A stretch of DNA of 64,000 nt from Penumbrarchaeum sp964445525 (GTDB lineage Archaea > Thermoplasmatota > Penumbrarchaeia > Penumbrarchaeales > Penumbrarchaeaceae), in assembly GCA_964445525.1 (NCBI GenBank), contig CAYULA010000001.1, forward strand, positions 1 to 64,000, given 5' to 3'. Position 1 is the first letter of the stretch; each line of letters begins with the position of its first letter. The translations under genes were made by a program, and so were the position numbers. A model generated the notes under the pieces. The model was given only the letters and a program-made list of their open reading frames with translations. It had not been told where the DNA came from and did no database searches. Shown one piece after another: positions 1 through 9,894 of the stretch.

Positions 1-180
1 TTTTTTCACATAATAAAACCTGTGTGAAACAGAGCGATACATTCGGAACTACTGCATCCTCCGAAATGATTATCTATCTGTTCCAAATGTATGTGAACAA
101 AGTAAATTGTTCTCCTCGGGGGTTCACGAGATTAGATTTGCAAGTGTAGGTGATCGTATTTTTCTGAAAACTGAAAAAGC

Positions 181-1314
181 ATGTCGGGGTCCTTTCAAAT
201 GAATCTGAAGAAGATCCCCGAACTGGTCATGGATGACATAAAAGCCAGGATCCCGATTATTCAGGGTGGGATGAGCGTCGGAATATCCCTATCCGGACTT
301 GCTTCCGCGGTGGCCAACGCCGGCGGCATAGGGGTGATCGGAACTGCAGGGATAGGGGCCGACGAACCGGACCTCCAGACCAATTACGAGGAAGCGAATA
401 TCAGGGCCCTTAAAAAAGAAGTGAGGAAGGCCCGGAGGATGTCGAATGGTCTCATAGGCGTCAATATCATGATGGCCCTTTCCAACTATGACGACCTGAT
501 CAACGCATCGATCGAAGAGGGTGTGGATGTGATCTTCATCGGAGCAGGGCTTCTCCTCAGGCTCCCCGATACCATCGATATTGAGAAGATCAAGGAATCA
601 AACACCAAGATCGTCCCCATTATCTCCAACGGGAAGGGAGCAAAGATCATGTTCAATTACTGGGCCAAGAACTACGATCACATTCCCGACGGAGTTGTCG
701 TGGAAGGGCCTCTCGCAGGGGGACATCTGGGATTCCACAAGGAAAAGCTGGAGGATGAGGAGAACAGACTGGAAGAGATAGTTCCAGGAGTGATCGAGGC
801 AGTACAACCCTTCAGAGAGAGATACGGAAAGGATATTCCGGTAATTGCGGCGGGTGGAATATACACCGGAGAGGACATCTACAGGTTCATGGAGATGGGG
901 GCCTCCGGGGTCCAGATGGCAACAAGATTCGTTGCAACACATGAATGCGACGCTTCCGTCAAGTTCAAGGATGCCTACATCGGAAGCGGTGAAGAGGACG
1001 TAATAATCATCCAGAGCCCGGTGGGAATGCCGGGGAGGGCTCTAAAAAACGAATTTTTGGAGGATGTAAATAATGGTGGCAGGAAACCCTTCATGTGCTC
1101 CTGGAAGTGCCTGAGGACCTGTGACTTCAAGGAAGCTCCCTACTGCATCGCGGAGGCCCTGCGGAATGCGAAGGAGGGGAACCTCGACAAGGGATTCGCA
1201 TTTGCGGGGAAGAATGCCTATCGCGTGAAGAAACTGGTTCATGTGAAGGAACTCATAGATGAGCTGGTCAGGGAATACGAGGCGATTGCAAACGGAAAGG
1301 CAAGGCCCAGTTGA
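181..1314 (+). CDS. Nitronate monooxygenase-like flavoprotein
   Basis: The product resembles the nitronate monooxygenase / 2-nitropropane dioxygenase family, FMN-dependent TIM barrels related to FabK. Visible family signs are the N-terminal IPIIQGGMSVG motif, a glycine-rich GGIGVIGTAGIG segment, the AGGHLGFH motif whose histidine (about residue 182) matches the proposed catalytic base, and the phosphate-binding stretch VIAAGGIYTGEDI. A cysteine-rich tail (CSWKCLRTCDF then PYC) occurs in a subset of anaerobe homologues and may bind a metal. Length (377 aa) is usual. The start is ambiguous between ATG 181 and ATG 199; the conserved domain begins just after the second and neither has a strong Shine-Dalgarno. 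Substrate is unknown, and an enoyl-reductase role cannot be excluded. Confidence 0.85.
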   Translation: MSGSFQMNLKKIPELVMDDIKARIPIIQGGMSVGISLSGLASAVANAGGIGVIGTAGIGADEPDLQTNYEEANIRALKKEVRKARRMSNGLIGVNIMMALSNYDDLINASIEEGVDVIFIGAGLLLRLPDTIDIEKIKESNTKIVPIISNGKGAKIMFNYWAKNYDHIPDGVVVEGPLAGGHLGFHKEKLEDEENRLEEIVPGVIEAVQPFRERYGKDIPVIAAGGIYTGEDIYRFMEMGASGVQMATRFVATHECDASVKFKDAYIGSGEEDVIIIQSPVGMPGRALKNEFLEDVNNGGRKPFMCSWKCLRTCDFKEAPYCIAEALRNAKEGNLDKGFAFAGKNAYRVKKLVHVKELIDELVREYEAIANGKARPS

Positions 1315-1430
1315 TTTGATTTGAAATCTTTGAATGGTCCTCATACATGGTATTCTATCTGACCTATAAGATGACCGTTTCACAGATAATCCATATATAT
1401 CGATCACGGACAATGATATCTCGTGGGAAC

Positions 1431-3020
1431 ATGAAGAGGACCTTGATACTGATATTGATTGCCTGGACCTTGCTCCCCGTCGTTGTTTACGATGCGGAAG
1501 CAGAGGATCAGGTGTCTTCCGGGAAGATAGAGATAAGCTCCGACTGGGAAGGTCCTCCAGTACTTGTTGAAGATGATTCTTCCAGGATGATGACTCTTTC
1601 TGGACCCGATGGCATGTTCAATGATTCCATTGGGGAGATTATCAGTATTAAGGGAAGAGAATACAGGTTTCAGGATTGGAGCGATTTCATTGATGGAAGT
1701 ATTTTGCAAGTTGATATTGAAAATGTCTCGGGGATATGGAGAGGATACATCGAACCCAATCTCGACCAGTATGGTAATTCAACTATCTCCATCAGGGTGG
1801 AGACTTCATCCTCAGGGGCTGAATTTGATATTACAATCCCCGTGAAGGCAGTCAATGATCCTCCTTCAATATCATTTCCAACTGGCATGTATCATGCACG
1901 GGGGCAATTCCAGAATCTCAGTATGGTGGCAATAATAAGTGATCCGGACCCTGAAGATGAATTCGATGTGAAATGTAACATGTTGATCAACCTGACAGAT
2001 GATGTTCCTTCGATCACAAATCAGCTTCTTGGATATGAACCTGAAAGAGGGAAAGATTTTGATCTCGATCTCGAAGATGATGATATTCCACGGCTCTGGT
2101 GGGAACTGCATGATCAATCTATCTGGAAGGATATGAAAAGTTCTACAAGGATCGTTGAGGTTACGATACAATTCAAGGTTTGGGACCTTGCAGGAGAATC
2201 CGATACCTGCCTAAAACGCCTGGATCTTCAGGATGTAAACGAGGAACCCGAACGACCAGAATATATTTTGACCGAGTATGATTCCTTCTATGTTGATGAA
2301 CCTGTGAATTTCTGGACAGAACAGGTTACCGATCCGGATGGGGACATGATAATATACAACTGGGATTTCGGTGATGGAACCACTGCAATGGGAATGAATG
2401 TTACACACACATTTACTATAAGGGGAGACAAAACGATCCAGTTGTGGGTTGAAGATGGTAATTTCTCGACAGAGAAGATCAATCTGAGGATCATGGTGAA
2501 TGAGGGTCCACCCAGACCATCGGAGAGGGATAGCGATCATGATGGATATTTTGATGATATCGATATGTTCGATTATGACCCCGCAGCCCACAAGGATACT
2601 GATAGGGACGGCTATCCTGATTACTGGAATACAGGAATGACCGAGAACGATTCCGTATCTGGTCTAAAATTGGACCTCTATCCGAAGGATCCCTTCATGA
2701 ACGGACATGTTGATCCGGATATGGATGGGGATGGGACGGTCGATGGATATGATGCCTTCCCCATGGACCCGGCCGCAAGCACAGATGTTGATCATGACGG
2801 TTACCCAGATTACTGGAACTTCGGTATGGACGAGGACGATTCAACAGAGGGCCTGAAAATAGATCATTATCCGAGAGACCCTGACCGGAACGGATATGAA
2901 AGGACCTTCCTCGAGAGAAAGGGACTGTATCTCATCATAGTTGTGATCGTTGCATTGATGATCATCTTGATAGGGTCCTTGATGGTGATGGCATTGATCA
3001 GGCAGAATGGAAGGTCCTGA
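1431..3020 (+). CDS. Secreted PKD/TSP3 surface protein with C-terminal anchor
   Basis: The 529-aa product begins with a signal peptide (MKRTLILILIAWTLLP then AEAED), which is why ATG 1431 is preferred over in-frame upstream codons from 1347. A TATA-like CCATATATAT at 1391-1400 lies a suitable distance upstream for a short leader. The ectodomain holds an Ig/cadherin-like region, a PKD domain (WDFGDGTT, then a VEDG end), and two thrombospondin-type-3 or dockerin-like calcium-binding segments rich in DxDxDGYPDYWN. A single membrane segment near residues 500-523 is followed by a short basic tail. It is likely a calcium-stabilised surface or adhesion protein. It ends convergently with the gene at 3069. 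Specific function is not recognisable. Confidence 0.85.
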   Translation: MKRTLILILIAWTLLPVVVYDAEAEDQVSSGKIEISSDWEGPPVLVEDDSSRMMTLSGPDGMFNDSIGEIISIKGREYRFQDWSDFIDGSILQVDIENVSGIWRGYIEPNLDQYGNSTISIRVETSSSGAEFDITIPVKAVNDPPSISFPTGMYHARGQFQNLSMVAIISDPDPEDEFDVKCNMLINLTDDVPSITNQLLGYEPERGKDFDLDLEDDDIPRLWWELHDQSIWKDMKSSTRIVEVTIQFKVWDLAGESDTCLKRLDLQDVNEEPERPEYILTEYDSFYVDEPVNFWTEQVTDPDGDMIIYNWDFGDGTTAMGMNVTHTFTIRGDKTIQLWVEDGNFSTEKINLRIMVNEGPPRPSERDSDHDGYFDDIDMFDYDPAAHKDTDRDGYPDYWNTGMTENDSVSGLKLDLYPKDPFMNGHVDPDMDGDGTVDGYDAFPMDPAASTDVDHDGYPDYWNFGMDEDDSTEGLKIDHYPRDPDRNGYERTFLERKGLYLIIVVIVALMIILIGSLMVMALIRQNGRS

Positions 3021-3068
3021 TTGGAATTTGTTCAGTTAATTCTCTGACCTGGTTTGATCCTACTGGGT

Positions 3069-3665
3069 TCACATCAAAGGTCCTATCAAGGGCCTCAATT
3101 CATTTCGATCCTCCAGCAGTTTTATCAGGTCCGAACTGTTGATAATGGTTGATGTTTGCTTCATTGAATTGGATATCTGGATCCTGTTCATGGATAGGCT
3201 TTCAGATAACCTTTCAATTAGAATATTCTTCTTATTGCGAAGTGTGTCCAGGTATTTCATGTTGAATAGATGATCCACAACCTTGTCCATGTCCTCATCG
3301 AATTCCAAAAGGATCTCTCTCATTGTGAATATGAACCCTTCAGCAACATCCAGCAATTGTTCATCTGAATCGATCTTAAGAAGTATGTATAACTTGCCTA
3401 TCCTGTTCCTATTTTGGATCAAATGATAATTGATCTGAACATGAACACCTTCATGACCGGGCCCCGAATGCCTTTCCAGAGAATATCTTCGCTGGGGAAA
3501 TGAACCACCTGATGACGGTTCCTTGCAGTCGAGACTTACTTCAAATGAGATCTGCCTTTCATCGCCGAATAATGTGACTGAAACAGAGTACCTGTTATCG
3601 CTGTAATCCATGTTCTTGAATACAGGTCTCAGTAGGCCAATTGAAAGTTGAGGTTCATTATCCAC
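3069..3665 (-). CDS. Hypothetical protein, second gene of a two-gene unit
   Basis: A 198-aa soluble, charged protein with no signal peptide or membrane segment and no domain I recognise. The N-terminal half looks beta-rich (YSVSVTLFGDERQISFEVSL) and the C-terminal half is helical and rich in Leu, Asn and charged residues. It starts with GTG at 3665, overlapping the TAG stop of the upstream gene by one base (TAGTG), so translation of the two is almost certainly coupled. Use of A/T-rich codons is somewhat higher than in the secreted-protein genes nearby. Confidence 0.75.
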   Translation of the reverse strand: MDNEPQLSIGLLRPVFKNMDYSDNRYSVSVTLFGDERQISFEVSLDCKEPSSGGSFPQRRYSLERHSGPGHEGVHVQINYHLIQNRNRIGKLYILLKIDSDEQLLDVAEGFIFTMREILLEFDEDMDKVVDHLFNMKYLDTLRNKKNILIERLSESLSMNRIQISNSMKQTSTIINSSDLIKLLEDRNELRPLIGPLM

Positions 3666-4258
3666 TACCTTTCCTCCATAATCCCTTCGATGAATTTGAT
3701 AACATCATGGTCCAAAGAATGATCAGAAAGACCGATCCTCTTCCATACCTTTTTCCAGAAATAGGGATCAAGGAGGTTCTTGTTCATGGGCAAGGAGAAG
3801 GACCTGTCAAAGTGGAGGTTGATGATCCTCTCCAGAATGGTAAAATAAACCTCTTTTTTTCTTTGAATATCCGAAAGATATTCATCCAGCATATCTCTCC
3901 TGGGGATCAGGTCCTCGATGATGACATCCATTTGATAATTGTTGTCAACAATTTCATCAGGTTTGTTGTAAGAGAACCTGATTGCTTCATTTTGTCCAAG
4001 TGATATTGAACCAATACCTCTTGAAATCTCGGTAATCTCGATCCGATTATCCGCGATGAGATCATTTTCCTTCAGGATCGATTCAAACTCTGCCACTCTT
4101 CTGTAATTTATCTCATTCGTGCTGATCAATCTGTTTATCACATCATCGAAGGATTCACCTTTTCTGGCAATATCCATCAACCTATTCCTTGTTCCCAATT
4201 TTACTGTCAATGATGTCTTGACCTTGTTGATGTCCCTTCTCTTATCTTCTATCATCAT
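3665..4258 (-). CDS. Antitoxin-like N-terminus fused to unknown domain
   Basis: ATG 4258 gives 197 aa starting MMIEDKRRD; longer readings to 4510 are rejected because they cross an A/T-rich promoter. The N-terminal 45 residues (KTSLTVKLGTRNRLMDIA, then GESFDDVINRLI) resemble the short archaeal ribbon-helix-helix, VapB-like antitoxin family in which a beta strand is followed by a helix and an ESYDDVI-type motif. The remaining 150 residues match nothing I know and end in a Trp/Phe-containing helical segment (DPYFWKKVWKRI). The stop overlaps the GTG of the downstream gene. A toxin-antitoxin role is a possibility only; no known toxin fold is visible in the partner. Confidence 0.75.
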   Translation of the reverse strand: MMIEDKRRDINKVKTSLTVKLGTRNRLMDIARKGESFDDVINRLISTNEINYRRVAEFESILKENDLIADNRIEITEISRGIGSISLGQNEAIRFSYNKPDEIVDNNYQMDVIIEDLIPRRDMLDEYLSDIQRKKEVYFTILERIINLHFDRSFSLPMNKNLLDPYFWKKVWKRIGLSDHSLDHDVIKFIEGIMEER

Positions 4259-4300
4259 GGAATTGATATTATTGTATGAGTATATTAAATAAACCAATAT

Positions 4301-4310
4301 ATTTATAAAT
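4301..4310 (-). promoter_or_regulatory. TATA box for the 4258-3069 unit
   Basis: The palindrome ATTTATAAAT lies 43-52 bases before ATG 4258 in an A/T-rich stretch. Archaeal spacing would put the transcription start near 4278, giving a leader of about 20 nt. Confidence 0.6.
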
Positions 4311-4532
4311 AGTAATGCATGTAATGACTTCAGTGCCCTAATGTGCGAAGCATTTCCCCAATGAGGCATGAGGTCGGTGAGCTCACTCGAGAGAGGACCG
4401 ATACGAAGAGATGAATCTTGATCATTGATGGATGAACCTTGATCATAGGATCTGTGACCTCTGAAGCGTTTTTCCATTTCAATGGTTTGCATATCGGAAA
4501 CAACTCCCAAATGGGATCACCTTTGGCCTGTC

Positions 4533-5012
4533 TCATTCTGGGATAGTATCAATGATTTCAACAGTGTTGTTTGCTCTGGCAATCAAAGAATCCAATTCAT
4601 TTTTTCTGCCTTCCAGGAATTCGATCCTATCCATGATCTCTCTCTTCGAGATCTGAGAGATGTATTCCCTGTCTGGATCCCGGGGTGACCGCAAATATGA
4701 TCTTCCACCAGGTTCGTTTTCAAGAAGAGAATTGTATGCTTTCAACTCGGATATCAGATCCCCCATTGTTATTATCGCATCATGAAGCAGCATACCATTT
4801 TCCAATCTGTGATTGCAGTTGGTGTAGATGATCCTCAATTTCAGGTCCTTTATCAATCTTGTTTTCTCTTCGATCATCTTCTCGAGTTCCGTGAAAACCA
4901 GTTCGGGTTCCTTGTCTTCCTCATGAAACATGGTTTTTTCCCGGAGGGTCATCAGCCTGGACAGTGAATTTTGAGCGGCTTTCTTCTCGCTCAATGCCTT
5001 TCCGATCTTCAT
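4533..5012 (-). CDS. DIP1984-family (septicolysin-like) protein
   Basis: The product from ATG 5012 (159 aa, MKIGKALSEKKAAQN) matches the pattern of the DIP1984 family: an N-terminal helix of the form MKxxxALxEKxxxQ, a ExMIEEKTRLIKDLKLRI helix followed by TNCNHRLENGMLLHDAI (family usually has N-T-R-L-E-D-G-x-T-L-T-D-A-L), and an ending of the type LDxxIxxxNxTVEI. The protein is almost all helix. Some members are annotated as septicolysins, but their biochemical role is unclear. ATG 5018 (MGMKIG) is an alternative start. Upstream reading to 5162 is discarded because it runs into the 16S processing stem. Confidence 0.7.
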   Translation of the reverse strand: MKIGKALSEKKAAQNSLSRLMTLREKTMFHEEDKEPELVFTELEKMIEEKTRLIKDLKLRIIYTNCNHRLENGMLLHDAIITMGDLISELKAYNSLLENEPGGRSYLRSPRDPDREYISQISKREIMDRIEFLEGRKNELDSLIARANNTVEIIDTIPE

Positions 5013-5105
5013 GCCCATAATGAATATGATTCTTGTATAATTTCCTTGTTCGGGTTGGGGGGCTTGAAAAAAAATAGAATTATTTTTGACACTGTAAATA
5101 GTTCT

Positions 5106-5111
5106 AAAAAA
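5106..5111 (-). terminator. Poly-U tract after 16S rRNA
   Basis: On the minus strand a run of six T residues (ACTTTTTTAG) follows the 3' arm of the 16S processing stem by about 17 bases. Archaeal termination at oligo-U makes this the likely end of the pre-rRNA. Confidence 0.45.
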
Positions 5112-5127
5112 GTAATCCGGAAAGAAG

Positions 5128-5167
5128 CCGACATACGATGAATAAAGTGCTTGAGCGACCAAACGTT
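5128..5167 (-). other. 3' arm of pre-16S bulge-helix-bulge stem
   Basis: Read on the minus strand, this trailer is complementary to the leader segment at 6710-6750. AACGUU pairs with AACGUU, UCGCUCAAG with CUUGAGCGA, CACU with AGUG, and UUCAUCGUAUGUCGG with CCGACAUACGAUGAA. A 3-nt bulge (UUA) lies between CACU and UUCAUCG. Together with the AUA bulge in the leader this makes the 3-nt bulge, 4-bp helix, 3-nt bulge element recognised by the archaeal splicing endonuclease. Confidence 0.85.
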
Positions 5168-5204
5168 CTATGGGTCGTAGGGACCCATTTAAGGTTAATT
5201 TCTT

Positions 5205-6671
<1,467 letters not shown>

Positions 6672-6958
6672 TGACAGATGGGAATAATGCTTTCCATCTT
6701 CCTGCACACAACGTTCGATTCGCTCAAGTATCACTTTCATCGTATGTCGGATGGGAGAGATCACGGCGCTCGCCGGTTTTCTCCGACCCCTTTCATTTGT
6801 CCGCAAAACCTGGATGGTTTCGATCATCTTGGCCAACAGGCCGTCTCACGAAACAACGCAAATGGCTGCGGGTAAGGCCCCCTTAAACAAGGTCGAATAT
6901 ATAACCCTTCTTATCGACGGGGCCCTGTCCCCCATAACGAGGTCCATGACCACACTGG
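6672..6958 (-). other. 16S rRNA leader
   Basis: This is the stretch between the predicted transcription start near 6958 and the mature 5' end. It contains the 5' arm of the processing stem at 6710-6750. Open frames on either strand here look like chance: they have no Shine-Dalgarno and no recognisable product. Confidence 0.7.
6710..6750 (-). other. 5' arm of pre-16S bulge-helix-bulge stem
   Basis: On the minus strand it reads CCGACAUACGAUGAA, AGUG, AUA (bulge), CUUGAGCGA, a short mismatch, then AACGUU. All the helical parts have exact partners in the trailer at 5128-5167. The AUA bulge sits four base pairs from the opposite UUA bulge. Confidence 0.85.
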
Positions 6959-6980
6959 GGGGAACCTGCTAATATTGATT

Positions 6981-6990
6981 TGATATAAAA
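6981..6990 (-). promoter_or_regulatory. 16S rRNA promoter (TATA box)
   Basis: On the minus strand a purine-rich GAAAAAAAC, a plausible BRE, precedes CTTTTTATATCAAA, a strong archaeal TATA element. The expected start near 6958 gives a leader of about 290 nt to the mature 16S end. Confidence 0.65.
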
Positions 6991-7026
6991 AGTTTTTTTC
7001 GGCCGGGAAGGAGCTGTTATGATTGC

Positions 7027-7209
7027 TCATTCCACATCTTGTTCGGTGTTGAATTCAAGCTCTTCCTGTAATTCGTTTACAACAAGCTTCAGTATCTGCT
7101 CGAAGGTCATGGATCTGAATTCCCTGATGCCTCCGAGATCGCTCTGAAGCTTGGCGACGATCTCCTCGTCGTCCTGACTTATTTCTATGTGACAGATGGC
7201 TTCTTCCAG
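7027..7209 (-). CDS. Small acidic protein (60 aa), probable CTG start
   Basis: A 60-codon frame ends at TGA 7027-7029. Its translation is protein-like: amphipathic, acidic, with IVAKLQSDLGGIREF and a TFEQILKLVVNEL helix, ending QDVE. There is no ATG, GTG or TTG upstream in frame before a stop. The minus strand does have a good Shine-Dalgarno, GGAGGG, followed after six bases by CTG at 7209, and a TATA-like CATATATGT about 40 bases before that, so a CTG start is the simplest reading. An internal ATG would leave only about 27 residues. The product family is not recognised. The longer frame at 7055-7249 on the same strand gives an Arg/Ser/His-rich, unprotein-like product and is taken as a shadow. 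Confidence 0.55.
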   Translation of the reverse strand: MEEAICHIEISQDDEEIVAKLQSDLGGIREFRSMTFEQILKLVVNELQEELEFNTEQDVE

Positions 7210-7353
7210 CTGATTCCCTCCTGTTCTCGTTAAACCTCAGTGTACACACATATATGTAATATTCGGATTGTTATTTTGACCTTTGATCCCGATATTTACC
7301 CCGATGACCATAAAGATTATATTGGCAGGTGAATTCTATTCTTACAAAGGAGG

Positions 7354-9141
7354 ATGCACCATTTGAAGGTCAATCCATTCGTATTTATTATGGTTCTATC
7401 ATTCCTAACAATCGCATTCATACCCGCTGCCGACATGGGAAGCGGCCAGGAGGAGCTCCCGGAATGGACCTTCATGGTGTATCTGGATGCCGACAACAAC
7501 CTCGAAGGGCCCGGCATAGACGACATGAACGAGATGGAGGAATTCGGCTCCACCGACGAGGTCAATATTGTTGTCCAGATGGACAGGATCAGGGAATACG
7601 ACTCCACCAACGGAGACTGGGACGACTGCCGAAGGTTCTACATTGAAAAGGACCTCGATAATGACAGGATAACCTCCCCCGAACAAGGCAGACTCGGTGA
7701 GGTCAACATGGGGGATCCGGAGACCCTCATCGATTTCGTATCCTGGTCCGTTGAAAATTATCCGGCAGAAAAATACGCCCTTGTACTCTGGGACCACGGG
7801 GGAGCCTTCAGGGGAATATGCTGGGACGACACTGTTCCCGGCCTTCCCGAGGGCGAACACGATCACATAAACATGACCGAATTGAACTACGCTATGGAGC
7901 AGACATACAAGATCCTGGGAAACAGGAAGCTGAACCTCTGCGGATTCGATGCCTGCCTCATGGCCCAGGTTGCAGTTATGTACGAGTTGAAGGATTTTGT
8001 CAAGGTGGGTGTGGGCTCGGGATACAACGAACCCGGAGACGGTTGGCCCTATGATGAGATACTGAGCCATTTCACGGAAAAACCCGAAATGGACGAGAAG
8101 GACCTGGCGAAAATTATTGTCGAGGAGTACATCATTTCCTACAACAACAAGCAGACAGATCCCCAGGATTACCCGATGGTTACCCAGGCGGCATTCGACC
8201 TTGAGCAGATGGACGATGTGGTTGCGGTCCTTGACGAATTCTCAGAAGAGCTCGCTTCCAGAGGTCCTCTCGGAAGCCTGGAATACCTGTTCCAGATCTA
8301 TCAGGCAAGGAAGAATGCCAATTCCTACGATATGGCAAACGTCTTCATCTACGATCTGACCGGATACCCACTCTATGATGTGATAGATTTCACCGTTTTA
8401 CTGGATCAGTACATAGCCGACGCTTTTCCCAAAAACGACAGGATACAGGAGCTGACCGCCAGGGTCAGGAACTCCATACTGGGTGAAGGATTCATGTTCG
8501 CTTCCGAGGCCGATCAGTGGCATCCGGATGCAAACGGCCTATCCATGTACTTCCCCAACAAGGAAGAGGACGCATTGAGCCTCACCCAGTTTCCCACGGA
8601 CTACCTCCGATCCTATGAAGAAACCTCCTTCGCAAAGGAACATCTCTGGGACGAGTTCCTTCACGCTTACTACGGAATTGACCCGATAGAGGATTCCCAT
8701 CCGACAATTACTATCACCTCTCCGGAATTCAACACCACATTTCCCGAGGACGAGGGAATGATAATTCTCAGAGGCGTTGCCTACGACAGGGAAATGGTGG
8801 ACCGGGTTGAGGTCCGTATTGACGGCGAGGAATGGTCCGTTATGCCCGGCATAACCGGTCAGGGAAGGATACCTTTCCTTCATCAGATGGATTCCACCAA
8901 ACTGGGAACCGGAACCCATCTCGTAGAGGTGAGGGCATTCGACAAACCCGTTTCGGATACAGGAGGAAATGTAGGCAAATCAACAAGCATCGTTTCCACC
9001 GAGATCACGATCAGTGATGTCTCCCAGGAGGAATCCGACTCGTTTACGCTCCCTGGTTGGGTCTCCAGTGCTTTTATGATCATCGTGATCGCATCAGCAC
9101 TGGTTCTGGGAGTTGTAATATTCAGGGGGAGGAATGAGTAA
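7354..9141 (+). CDS. Clostripain-family (C11) secreted cysteine peptidase
   Basis: A 595-aa peptidase of clan CD, family C11. After a signal peptide (VFIMVLSFLTIAFIPAA) comes the caspase-like fold. WTFMVYLDADNNLE opens the domain; the catalytic His is in LWDHGG (residue 148) and the catalytic Cys in GFDACLM (residue 201). A later Ig-like module (ITSPEFNTTF to DGEEW) and one C-terminal membrane segment (SSAFMIIVIASALVLGVVIF) anchor it outside the cell. C11 enzymes cleave after Arg; extracellular protein degradation is likely. Start: AAGGAGG (7347-7353) directly abuts ATG 7354, whereas TTG 7363 lies nine bases downstream at ideal spacing and may be the true start. The stop nearly abuts the ABC ATPase start at 9142. 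Confidence 0.93.
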   Translation: MHHLKVNPFVFIMVLSFLTIAFIPAADMGSGQEELPEWTFMVYLDADNNLEGPGIDDMNEMEEFGSTDEVNIVVQMDRIREYDSTNGDWDDCRRFYIEKDLDNDRITSPEQGRLGEVNMGDPETLIDFVSWSVENYPAEKYALVLWDHGGAFRGICWDDTVPGLPEGEHDHINMTELNYAMEQTYKILGNRKLNLCGFDACLMAQVAVMYELKDFVKVGVGSGYNEPGDGWPYDEILSHFTEKPEMDEKDLAKIIVEEYIISYNNKQTDPQDYPMVTQAAFDLEQMDDVVAVLDEFSEELASRGPLGSLEYLFQIYQARKNANSYDMANVFIYDLTGYPLYDVIDFTVLLDQYIADAFPKNDRIQELTARVRNSILGEGFMFASEADQWHPDANGLSMYFPNKEEDALSLTQFPTDYLRSYEETSFAKEHLWDEFLHAYYGIDPIEDSHPTITITSPEFNTTFPEDEGMIILRGVAYDREMVDRVEVRIDGEEWSVMPGITGQGRIPFLHQMDSTKLGTGTHLVEVRAFDKPVSDTGGNVGKSTSIVSTEITISDVSQEESDSFTLPGWVSSAFMIIVIASALVLGVVIFRGRNE

Positions 9142-9894
9142 TTGGGGGGAGTGTGGGAGCCTCCCCGAAAGGACGGACCGGCTGTTTCAGTTGACGGAAT
9201 ATGCAAGACCTACGGCAAGGTCAAGGCACTTGAAGAAGTGGATCTCAGGGTTGAAAGGGGAGAGATGTTCGGGCTCATAGGACCCAATGGCGCCGGAAAA
9301 TCCACCTTGATGAAATCGCTTATAGGCACCGTCAAACCCGAGTGCGGGAAGGTAAAGGTCCTGGGAATGGATCCTGTCAAGGAAGACCTCAGAATCAAAT
9401 CATTCACCGGTTATGTACCCGAATCAGAAACACCGCCCTCTTTCCTGAAATTGGACGAGTTCCTGGATTTCGTGATGGATACCAGGGGAAGAAAAGCCGA
9501 TGAAAAAGGTAAAAAGCACTGGGTTGAATTCTTCGACCTGGAAGGTCACAGACAGACCATCGCAAAGGACATGTCCAAGGGAACAAGGCAGAAACTGATG
9601 CTCTCTTCGGCTTTCATCCATCAGCCTCCCTTGATGCTTCTGGACGAGCCCTTCATCAACCTAGATCCGATATATCAGAGAAAGGTGAAGGATTATTTGC
9701 TGGAATATGTGAATGGGGGAGGAACGGTACTTTTATCAACACATATATTATCCCTTGCGGAAGAGCTCTGCGGACGTGTGGCCATCATTCACAAGGGAAG
9801 GGTTCTGTTCACCGATAGCTCCAAGAACATCATTGAAGAACACGGCACCCTGGAGAAGGCATTCCTTGACGGAGTCGGATATTATTCTATGTAA
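9142..9894 (+). CDS. ABC transporter ATP-binding protein
   Basis: A 250-aa ABC ATPase with Walker A GPNGAGKST, a variant signature MSKGTRQKL (LSGGQ position), Walker B LMLLDEPF and H-loop STHIL. This form of signature is typical of ABC-2 and gliding-type exporters. TTG at 9142 directly follows the stop of the peptidase gene and sits nine bases after GGGGGAGG (9125-9132); GTG 9151 is an alternative. No permease gene lies alongside: the next gene is convergent and overlaps its end by 13 bases. Coupling to the C11 peptidase suggests co-expression. A role in export of, or immunity to, peptide products is speculation. Confidence 0.9.
   Translation: MGGVWEPPRKDGPAVSVDGICKTYGKVKALEEVDLRVERGEMFGLIGPNGAGKSTLMKSLIGTVKPECGKVKVLGMDPVKEDLRIKSFTGYVPESETPPSFLKLDEFLDFVMDTRGRKADEKGKKHWVEFFDLEGHRQTIAKDMSKGTRQKLMLSSAFIHQPPLMLLDEPFINLDPIYQRKVKDYLLEYVNGGGTVLLSTHILSLAEELCGRVAIIHKGRVLFTDSSKNIIEEHGTLEKAFLDGVGYYSM

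Noticed and set aside
4259..4510. N-terminal extension of the antitoxin-like gene
   Set aside because: It would read through the A/T-rich promoter and begin far before the conserved domain.
5013..5162. N-terminal extension of the DIP1984-family protein
   Set aside because: It overlaps the 16S processing stem and poly-U tract, and family members start at MKIGKAL.
7055..7249. 64-codon minus-strand frame
   Set aside because: Its product is rich in Arg, Ser and His, while another frame of the same strand gives a normal acidic protein with a ribosome-binding site.
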